Positions 36,178 through 43,031 of a stretch of DNA of 64,000 nt are shown here, in pieces. The translations under genes and the position numbers were made by a program. The first letter of the stretch is position 1. Every line of letters begins with the position of its first letter. This DNA is from Sulfurovum sp. UBA5198 (GTDB taxonomy: Bacteria; Campylobacterota; Campylobacteria; Campylobacterales; Sulfurovaceae): assembly GCA_002412865.1 (NCBI GenBank), contig DHVW01000002.1, forward strand, positions 95,199 through 159,198, in the 5' to 3' direction. The notes beneath the pieces were generated by a model. It was not told where the DNA came from and made no database searches. It saw nothing but the letters and a program-made list of their open reading frames with translations.

Positions 36178-37155
36178 ATGTTCGCAAGATTTAGAAGAAA
36201 TAGAATGAATTCAACTCTTAGAGTAATGCTTACTGAAACTCATTTAAGAGTAGAAGATTTTATATACCCATTATTTACAAGAAGTGGAACTGGTATCAAA
36301 AAAGAGATTGGCTCAATGCCTGGAGTTTTTCAAATGAGTATTGATGAAATTCTTATTGAGTGTGAAGAGATTAAAAAGCTTGGCATAAATTCGATAATAC
36401 TTTTTGGCATTCCAGATACAAAAGATAGTGTTGGCAGTGATGCTATGTGTGAACATGGGATTATAGCTTCAACAGTAAAATCAATTAAGGCAAAATATCC
36501 AGATATGTTTGTAGTCACAGATTTGTGCTTTTGCGAATATACAGACCATGGTCATTGTGGTGTTTTAGATCCCCATACTCATAGTGTTGATAATGATATT
36601 ACACTTACCAATCTTGCACTTCAAGCAGTAGTTCACGCTAAAGCTGGCGTAGATTTGATTGCTCCTAGTGGCATGATGGATGGTATGATAACAGCTATTA
36701 GGGATGGTCTAGACAGTGCTGGATTTGTAAATCTTCCAGTAATGAGTTATAGTAGTAAATTTGCATCTGCATATTATGGTCCGTTTAGAGATGTTGCTGA
36801 ATCATCACCTAGTTTTGGCGATAGACATACATATCAGATGAACCCAGCCAATCGCAAAGAAGCTATTCGTGAAAGCATTGCTGATGAAAACGAAGGTGCA
36901 GATATACTTATGGTAAAACCTGCTCTTGCATACCTTGATATAATCAGAGATGTAAGAGAAAATACATCGTTACCTTTGGCAGCATACAACGTGAGTGGCG
37001 AATATGCTATGCTGAAAGCTGCTGCTGCTGCTGGAGTAATAGATTATGATAAAGTGATGATGGAGACACTACTGGGGATTAAAAGAGCTGGTGCTGATAT
37101 AATTATCACATATCACGCCAAAGAGGCTGCTAAAATTCTAAATAAAAACTCTTGA
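36178..37155 (+). CDS. hemB: Delta-aminolevulinic acid dehydratase (porphobilinogen synthase)
   Basis: Condenses two ALA molecules to porphobilinogen in heme synthesis. The metal site is the cysteine type, TDLCFCEYTDHGHCG (Cys117, 119, 127), predicting zinc. Schiff-base lysines lie in SYSSKFASAYYGPF (~196) and MVKPALAYLD (~249). 325 residues. AAGGA lies eight bases before the ATG. Monocistronic on the plus strand, between divergent ribA and convergent mnmE. Confidence 0.96.
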   Translation: MFARFRRNRMNSTLRVMLTETHLRVEDFIYPLFTRSGTGIKKEIGSMPGVFQMSIDEILIECEEIKKLGINSIILFGIPDTKDSVGSDAMCEHGIIASTVKSIKAKYPDMFVVTDLCFCEYTDHGHCGVLDPHTHSVDNDITLTNLALQAVVHAKAGVDLIAPSGMMDGMITAIRDGLDSAGFVNLPVMSYSSKFASAYYGPFRDVAESSPSFGDRHTYQMNPANRKEAIRESIADENEGADILMVKPALAYLDIIRDVRENTSLPLAAYNVSGEYAMLKAAAAAGVIDYDKVMMETLLGIKRAGADIIITYHAKEAAKILNKNS

Positions 37156-37172
37156 TTATTGGGCAATTGTCT

Positions 37173-38516
37173 CTATTTGCCTAGACAAAATTCACTAAAC
37201 ATTTTGTCTAAAATTTCATCATTATCATACGGTCTAGATATAGACGAAATATGTCTAATAGCATCCAACATATGATATGAAAAAATCTCTAACTCACCAC
37301 TTAGAAGTGGATTTTTAGACTCAATTATTGCATTTTTAGCTGATGTAACTGCTGTAATTTGTCTGCTAGATACTAGCATAAGCTCTTCACCTGCTCCTGT
37401 ATCATCCAACAATTTCGCTAAAGCTGATGAAAGTGAAGCAAAGTTCTCTTTTGCACTCACTTCTATATATTTATTGGAATTTAAAAATTCATTCTCAATG
37501 CATCTAGGCAAATCAATTTTATTCAATGCTACGATCATATTTTGAGAAGAAGTTAAGCCAGAAAGTAGTCTAGCTATTTCACTATCCTCGTCTTCCCATT
37601 CACGACTTGAATCAAATAATGCAATAACTACATCAGCTTCTTCAAGCGAACTAATCGACCTAGATACACCAATCTTTTCAATCTCATCATTAGACTCTCT
37701 AATTCCAGCTGTGTCAATAAGGCGAATTGTATGAGTGCCAATGCGAACCTGCTCTTCAATAGTATCACGAGTAGTACCAGCGATATCGCTAACAATCGCC
37801 CTATCATAACTAAGAAATGCATTCAGAAGCGAACTCTTACCAACATTTGGTTTACCAATAATAGCTACTTTAAATCCCTCGATAAGCCCTTTTCTACGCA
37901 AACTAGAAGAGACTAGCTCTTCCATAATTTGTCTCAAATTATCAAGTTTTACAATTATACCCTCAATAACATCTGTTGGTAAATCTTCCTCTGCATAATC
38001 TATCATAACTTCACTATGTGCCATTATGATAAGCAATAAATCCCTACTCTCATCTACAAATTTAGCGAGTGACCCTTTAAGTTGTTTTGCTAGTAACTTT
38101 GCTGCATCAACACTTTTTGCTTCTATTAGTTTGGCAATGGCTTCTGCTTGAGTGAGGTCTATTTTACCGTTTAAAAACGCTCTTTTTGAATATTCTCCAG
38201 CTGTTGCTAATCTAGCACCATAATGCAACGAGGCTTCAATAACCTGACTAGCAACTATTAGTCCACCGTGAGATTGAAATTCAACAACATCTTCACCTGT
38301 AAAACTATGTGGATTTTGAAAATATATAACAATTGCTTGATCAATGATATTATTATCACTAGAGTACAGGGAGGCTAAATGAGCATATCTTGGTATAATA
38401 TTTATATTGGGTGTAATTCTTTGAGCAATTTGTAAGGCGTTTTTACCACTCAACCTAACAATTGCTATAGATGCTGTACCATGAGCAGTAGCTATAGAAA
38501 CAATTGTATCATTCAT
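37173..38516 (-). CDS. mnmE: tRNA uridine-5-carboxymethylaminomethyl modification GTPase
   Basis: With MnmG, modifies U34 of tRNAs. N-terminal folate-binding domain (~1-118), helical region, and an inserted G domain (~215-370) with GKPNVGKSSLLNAFL, DIAGTTRD, DTAGIRE and NKIDL. The C-terminal CLGK motif is intact. 447 residues. Its ATG overlaps the jag end by eight bases; part of the rpmH-rnpA-yidC-jag-mnmE cluster conserved across bacteria. Confidence 0.96.
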   Translation of the reverse strand: MNDTIVSIATAHGTASIAIVRLSGKNALQIAQRITPNINIIPRYAHLASLYSSDNNIIDQAIVIYFQNPHSFTGEDVVEFQSHGGLIVASQVIEASLHYGARLATAGEYSKRAFLNGKIDLTQAEAIAKLIEAKSVDAAKLLAKQLKGSLAKFVDESRDLLLIIMAHSEVMIDYAEEDLPTDVIEGIIVKLDNLRQIMEELVSSSLRRKGLIEGFKVAIIGKPNVGKSSLLNAFLSYDRAIVSDIAGTTRDTIEEQVRIGTHTIRLIDTAGIRESNDEIEKIGVSRSISSLEEADVVIALFDSSREWEDEDSEIARLLSGLTSSQNMIVALNKIDLPRCIENEFLNSNKYIEVSAKENFASLSSALAKLLDDTGAGEELMLVSSRQITAVTSAKNAIIESKNPLLSGELEIFSYHMLDAIRHISSISRPYDNDEILDKMFSEFCLGK

Positions 38517-39396
38517 TAGGTTTGCTATTAAAATCGTTTACAATTATATATCTATCACCATTTTTATTTGTTTTAATTGCAACATATTTAGATGGGAAGG
38601 CAACTCTTAGTTGAGTAAGTGCTATTTGAATCAATATACCCTTAAATGGTCTTGTTCTCCCTTTGCCGTCACTATTTATTTTATCAATCACAGGCAATAA
38701 CATACTTGCTATCATCTCTTCTTGTGATGTTACAAATGATGCTATTTCAAGTTTAACAAATAGTTCATATTTTGCATATAGCCAGTTAAAAAGCATATAA
38801 GATATAGCATTGTATCTGTATCCGTCTTTACCAATCAATAGAGCAACATCATCACCATCTATAAATATCAAAGCGTTATTATCAATAATATCAACCTCTA
38901 CAACATCAACATGATAACAACTAAGTGAAAACAATCTTTTTATTTCATCTTCAATAGTTTTTGATAATTCAATATTTTGCGTAGGTGCAATAGGTAAAGA
39001 GCTACACTCTTTGTCATTATAAAATACTTTTTCATTATTATCACTACCAAACATTTTACTATCTATTTCATCATATTTTGATTGTTCACTATTTTGTAGT
39101 TTAATCTCTTCGTTTATTATTTCAACTATTGGTTGGGGTGATTCTTTTTTGGCTGTTGATGCAGCAATCTTTGTAGTAGTCTCTTTTTGTATTTGGTCCA
39201 TAGCTACTGCTAATTTTTCATTTTCTTTAGATGGTAAATAGCTAGCTATAATAATAGCTGATTTTTTACCAATACCTAAAAAACCTTTTGATGGGTATTG
39301 TACTATTTCACAATTTAACTGTGATATTTTACAATTAAAATGCTCTTTTGCCAATTCATATGTCTCTTCAAGTGTTAATGCTTCTAACTTTTTCAT
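38509..39396 (-). CDS. jag: Jag/KhpB RNA-binding protein
   Basis: RNA-binding protein next to yidC, linked in other bacteria to envelope growth and division. Domains: Jag_N (~1-48, LEALTLEETYELAKEHFNCKI), a variable acidic linker (~60-145), KH domain (~150-225) with LLIGKDGYRYNAISYM, and R3H (~230-290, with the expected basic and aromatic residues partly altered). Start at the ATG 39396 behind AGAGAG right after the yidC stop; an in-frame ATG at 39417 adds seven residues and overlaps yidC. Confidence 0.88.
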   Translation of the reverse strand: MKKLEALTLEETYELAKEHFNCKISQLNCEIVQYPSKGFLGIGKKSAIIIASYLPSKENEKLAVAMDQIQKETTTKIAASTAKKESPQPIVEIINEEIKLQNSEQSKYDEIDSKMFGSDNNEKVFYNDKECSSLPIAPTQNIELSKTIEDEIKRLFSLSCYHVDVVEVDIIDNNALIFIDGDDVALLIGKDGYRYNAISYMLFNWLYAKYELFVKLEIASFVTSQEEMIASMLLPVIDKINSDGKGRTRPFKGILIQIALTQLRVAFPSKYVAIKTNKNGDRYIIVNDFNSKPNE

Positions 39397-39403
39397 ATTC
39401 TCT

Positions 39404-40978
39404 CTATTTGTGGGCATTTAATGCTTTATGCTTATCGTATACTTTGTTTATATAATATTGTTGTGCAATTGTTAGTATATTATTAGTAAGCCAATATAAT
39501 ACAAGCCCCGCTGGAAATGAAATGAAAAATACAGTCATTAAAACAGGAAAGAATTTAAATATTTTTTCTTGTAATGGGTCTGTAAAATTAGATGGTGTTA
39601 TTTTTTGCTGATAATACATTGTTATACCCATTAGTATTGGTAGAACCCAATATGGATCCATTACAGCTAGATTATTAATCCATAATATCCACTCAGCTCC
39701 TTGAAGCTCATCGGCATTAAGCAATACTCTATAAAGGGCGAAGAATATAGGTATTTGAAGCAACAAAGGAAGACAGCCACCAAGTGGATTAGCTCCATGA
39801 TTTTTGTATAACTCCATCATTTTCATATTCATCTTGGCTGAATCACCTTTGTATTTCTCTTTAATATCTTTCATTTTTGGTGCTAAATCTTTTAGTTTCT
39901 GCATAGAAAGCATACCTTTATACGATAAAGGGAATAGTATTATTTTTACCAAAATAGTAAACAATACAATTGCCCAGCCCCAGTTGCCTACATAATCATG
40001 TATCCATGAAATTACTTTAAAAAATGGTTTAGCTAGGAATGTAAACCAACCATATTCGATTACATTTGTAAGCTCTGGATTAATAGATTTAAGTTTATTA
40101 TACTCTTTCGCACCTATATATCCATCCAATTGTAAATCACTTGAACCTTGAACAAATATCAAAGGGTTATCATTTTTCTCTTGCATAATTGAAATTTGCA
40201 AAAGTTGCTTTGGATTTGAACTATAAAATAAAGATGTGTAGTATCTATCAAAAGCAGATACTATTTTTGCATTTTTAAAACTCTCACTACCAGCAGCATC
40301 ACCATCCTCAATAGTTGTGATAATATCATCACTATCAACGATTAATGCACCTTGAGCGACCATATATTGAGTTTTATCTGCAAAAGTTCGGTATCCTGGT
40401 GTAATGAAATAATTAATAGGAGAGGATGTCTTTACACCAATTTTATAACTTCCATTTTGATTAAATGATATTGTTTTTGTTATAGTTATAGTTGCTAATT
40501 TTTGAGTTAAAATTACTGTTTGGCTTGTTGAATCAAGTTCAATATTCGCCCTATCAGCACTGTACGGAGTTTTAAATGCTTCACTGTTTAGAGTAGTATC
40601 AGCAAATCTAAGCTCTAGTGGTTTTGTCTCTGCTGGATTTAATAGTGGCAATGGCGTACCATCTTCTTGCTCATATTTTTTATCCAAAAGCGTCACTTGT
40701 GCAATCCTACCAAACTCATCTATTGTTATTATTTCACTTTTTGATTTAATTGTTGAAATTATCTTACCATTTTGAACTACTGGCACGGCAACTGTATTAG
40801 CTGATGATTGGGCTGGCGTATTTGTAGGTGACTGAACCAAAGGTGCTTTATTGCTATTTGGCTGTATAGTTTTTTCAGTAGCAACTGATGTTGGCATAAT
40901 ATAACTATAACCAATAAATACAAATGCCGATAATACTAATGCTATCAATAGTCTTTTATTTAAATCTGATTGTTCCAA
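39404..40978 (-). CDS. yidC: Membrane protein insertase YidC
   Basis: Inserts proteins in the inner membrane with or without Sec. N-terminal anchor (~9-26, LLIALVLSAFVFIGYSYI), a large periplasmic domain (~40-325) and the conserved insertase core with four further helices (~330-505), including GWAIVLFTILVKIILFPL and NPLGGCLPLLLQIPIFFALYRVL. A TTG start is used; 57 bases separate it from rnpA, too short for yidD, which is absent here. Confidence 0.95.
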   Translation of the reverse strand: MEQSDLNKRLLIALVLSAFVFIGYSYIMPTSVATEKTIQPNSNKAPLVQSPTNTPAQSSANTVAVPVVQNGKIISTIKSKSEIITIDEFGRIAQVTLLDKKYEQEDGTPLPLLNPAETKPLELRFADTTLNSEAFKTPYSADRANIELDSTSQTVILTQKLATITITKTISFNQNGSYKIGVKTSSPINYFITPGYRTFADKTQYMVAQGALIVDSDDIITTIEDGDAAGSESFKNAKIVSAFDRYYTSLFYSSNPKQLLQISIMQEKNDNPLIFVQGSSDLQLDGYIGAKEYNKLKSINPELTNVIEYGWFTFLAKPFFKVISWIHDYVGNWGWAIVLFTILVKIILFPLSYKGMLSMQKLKDLAPKMKDIKEKYKGDSAKMNMKMMELYKNHGANPLGGCLPLLLQIPIFFALYRVLLNADELQGAEWILWINNLAVMDPYWVLPILMGITMYYQQKITPSNFTDPLQEKIFKFFPVLMTVFFISFPAGLVLYWLTNNILTIAQQYYINKVYDKHKALNAHK

Positions 40979-41035
40979 CTTGTTTGCCTTTTAATTAGAA
41001 GATGTGTATCTGTAGATTTTGTTAGTAAACACTTT

Positions 41036-41353
41036 TCAAAGTAAAACAGATGATCGTTTGAGTGCTTGCGTGTAGGTTTTTGAGATAGTTTCAAAACTTT
41101 CTCTAATTAGAGGTGGTTTTGCTACAAACACGAAGCTCCCTTCTTTGAGAGCTTCAATATTTGATAAAAAATGAGCCCTAAGTATTCGTTTAGAGCGATT
41201 TCTAGCTACTGCATTACCTACTTTTTTACCTGCCACAAACCCCACATTGTACCCTTTTGTCTCTTTATAAAAGAGTACAAAATATGCGTTGTGCCAAACT
41301 TTTGTTGCACTAGAATATATTTTATTAAACTCGCTCGTAGTACGAACGGTCAT
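41036..41353 (-). CDS. rnpA: Ribonuclease P protein component
   Basis: Protein subunit of RNase P for tRNA 5'-end maturation. The RNR signature is visible as GKKVGNAVARNRSKRILRAHF (~43-63). 105 residues, a short form usual for the phylum. ATG start eight bases after the rpmH stop; next gene downstream is yidC. Confidence 0.93.
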   Translation of the reverse strand: MTVRTTSEFNKIYSSATKVWHNAYFVLFYKETKGYNVGFVAGKKVGNAVARNRSKRILRAHFLSNIEALKEGSFVFVAKPPLIRESFETISKTYTQALKRSSVLL

Positions 41354-41361
41354 AAAATGTT

Positions 41362-41496
41362 TTATGCTGCTAATCTTTTTCTACCCTTGCCTCTTCTTGC
41401 AGAGATTATCTTACGACCGTTTTTAGTTTTCATTCTAGCTCTAAAACCATGTGTTCTTTTTCTTGGTGTCTTGTGTGGTTGGTATGTTCTTTTCAT
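41362..41496 (-). CDS. rpmH: 50S ribosomal protein L34
   Basis: 44 residues beginning MKRTYQPHKTPRKRTHGFR and ending GRKRLAA, the full L34 signature, read directly from the sequence. Highly basic. First gene of the rpmH-rnpA-yidC-jag-mnmE run. AAGGA lies twelve bases before the ATG. Confidence 0.97.
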   Translation of the reverse strand: MKRTYQPHKTPRKRTHGFRARMKTKNGRKIISARRGKGRKRLAA

Positions 41497-41551
41497 ATTA
41501 TATATGCGTCCTTAAAAAATATACACTCTATAAAAGTGCTTGTGAGACGGG

Positions 41552-41557
41552 ATTATA
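41552..41557 (-). promoter_or_regulatory. Putative -10 box for rpmH
   Basis: Minus-strand TATAAT, 55 bases before the rpmH ATG and about 30 bases downstream of the left inverted-repeat arm. No -35 match; assignment rests on position. Confidence 0.45.
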
Positions 41558-41587
41558 GCTAAATGCTACTTTAAAGATATTTAAACC

Positions 41588-41857
41588 ATTACCAAACCAA
41601 GTAAATACCTTAAATTTTGAGAGCATCAGAGGTGGTAAGATTTGGATGAAAAAAGTTAAAGGACTACCCAAAGGTAATTCGAGACTTTTTTTAACCAAAG
41701 ATTGCTTGTCTATCATGCTCCCTGAAAGGTACAATGCTTTTGCACATACTCATCGTTAAAACTTCTTAGCGTAGCTTTGGCTATGCTCTCAAAGTTTCGC
41801 CTTGATTATGCACAAAATAATTGTATCAAAATTAAGGTATTTACTTGGTATGGTAAT
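41588..41857. repeat. Inverted-repeat element in the rpmH-nspC intergenic region
   Basis: Two near-identical arms in opposite orientation: 41588-41619 (32 nt) and 41827-41857 (31 nt), matching with one substitution and one single-base indel around the core CCAAGTAAATACCTT. An 11-base motif TTTGAGAGCAT also recurs inverted (41616-41626 and 41783-41793). The 207 bases between them hold the palindrome listed separately. The 68-codon frame crossing the region on the minus strand shows no recognisable features. The right arm runs into the nspC promoter. No target-site duplication or transposase is visible, so a small non-autonomous element, a decayed duplication of promoter DNA, or a structured regulatory region are all possible. 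Confidence 0.7.
41738..41817. repeat. 80-base imperfect palindrome (38-base arms, 4-base loop)
   Basis: Arms 41738-41775 and 41780-41817 pair without gaps at 25 of 38 positions around the loop TTTG, including a perfect TTTTG...CAAAA base. Several mismatches are transitions that would be G-U pairs in RNA: at the base of the stem for a minus-strand RNA, near the loop for a plus-strand RNA. So neither strand is clearly favoured. Confidence 0.65.
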
Positions 41858-41862
41858 ATAAT
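41857..41862 (+). promoter_or_regulatory. Putative -10 box for nspC
   Basis: TATAAT immediately at the end of the right inverted-repeat arm, 23 bases before the nspC ATG. A second TATAAT at 41873-41878 lies only seven bases before the ATG and would give a leaderless or near-leaderless transcript. Confidence 0.4.
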
Positions 41863-41885
41863 AGTTTCGTGATATAATTCAAACT

Positions 41886-43031
41886 ATGAAAATAATAATA
41901 GATAAAATAAATCTACCATCACCATGTTGGTTACTAGAAGAAAAAGCTTTACGAAAAAATATCTCAATTTTTGAAGATATTCAAAATAGAAGCGGTGCCA
42001 AGATACTATTAGCACTCAAAGGGTACTCGCTATGGAAGAGTTTTGATATTATTCGCCCTATTCTACATGGTTGTTGTGCAAGTGGATTACATGAGGCTAA
42101 ACTAGCATATGAGGAGTTTGCCAAAGAAGTACATACATATTCTCCAGCATTCAAAGAGCGTGATATAAAAGAGATAGCATCAATATCGCACCATATGGTA
42201 TTCAATTCTATTTTACAATTTAATACTTATGCTCAAAAAGCCAAAGAAATAAATCCACTAATATCTCTGGGCCTTAGGGTAAATCCAGAATATTCAGAAT
42301 CTCCAACTGAGATGTACAACCCATGTGGTTTATATTCAAGACTTGGGACTACTTTTGCTAATTTTGATGATAGAATTATGAAGCATTGCGATGGACTTCA
42401 TTTCCATGCTCTTTGCGAACAAGATAGTGATGCACTTGAAGGCGTACTAGCAAAATTTGAAGAGAAATTTGGATTATATATATCACAACTAAAATGGGTA
42501 AATTTTGGTGGTGGTCATCACATTACTAGAGATGATTATGACATAGAAAAGCTTGTTAATATTATCGCTAATTTTAAAAGTAAATATAATAACATAGAGG
42601 TATATTTAGAACCTGGGGAAGCTGTCGGCTGGAGAACTGGTACATTACACACAACGGTTCTTGATATAGTTCATAATGGCATGGACATTGCCATACTAGA
42701 TAGCTCTGCAGAAGCTCATATGCCTGATACTATACTAATGCCGTATCGTGCTGATGTCAGAAATAGTGGTGAAGCTAACGAGAAAAATTATACATATAGA
42801 TTAGCAGGAAACACATGTTTGGCTGGTGATATTATGGGGGATTATAGTTTTGATGAGCCTTTGAATATTGGAGATACAATAATATTTGAGGATCAAATGC
42901 ACTATACAATGGTAAAAGCTACTACATTTAATGGTGTTCCACTTCCATCTATTGCCATCGAGAAAGAAAGTGGGGAGATTGAACTGCTTAGAGAATTTGG
43001 ATATGAAGAGTTCAAGAATAGATTATCTTAG
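41886..43031 (+). CDS. nspC: Carboxynorspermidine decarboxylase
   Basis: PLP-dependent (alanine racemase-fold) decarboxylation of carboxynorspermidine or carboxyspermidine to the polyamine. PLP lysine is Lys45 in LLALKGYSLW; family blocks LHFHALCEQ (~175), WVNFGGGHHI (~206) and YLEPGEAVGW (~240) are present. 381 residues. No recognisable ribosome-binding site precedes the ATG, only GATATAATTCAAACT. Its stop overlaps the convergent tamB stop by nine bases. The partner dehydrogenase gene is not in the window. Confidence 0.94.
   Translation: MKIIIDKINLPSPCWLLEEKALRKNISIFEDIQNRSGAKILLALKGYSLWKSFDIIRPILHGCCASGLHEAKLAYEEFAKEVHTYSPAFKERDIKEIASISHHMVFNSILQFNTYAQKAKEINPLISLGLRVNPEYSESPTEMYNPCGLYSRLGTTFANFDDRIMKHCDGLHFHALCEQDSDALEGVLAKFEEKFGLYISQLKWVNFGGGHHITRDDYDIEKLVNIIANFKSKYNNIEVYLEPGEAVGWRTGTLHTTVLDIVHNGMDIAILDSSAEAHMPDTILMPYRADVRNSGEANEKNYTYRLAGNTCLAGDIMGDYSFDEPLNIGDTIIFEDQMHYTMVKATTFNGVPLPSIAIEKESGEIELLREFGYEEFKNRLS

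Noticed and set aside
37156..37192. Possible bidirectional terminator between hemB and mnmE (GGCAA/TTGCC stem)
   Set aside because: Five-base stem with a long loop, overlapping the mnmE coding end and without T-tracts.
41528..41734. 68-codon open frame on the minus strand in the rpmH-nspC gap
   Set aside because: It crosses the left inverted-repeat arm and the likely rpmH promoter, has no ribosome site and no recognisable protein features.
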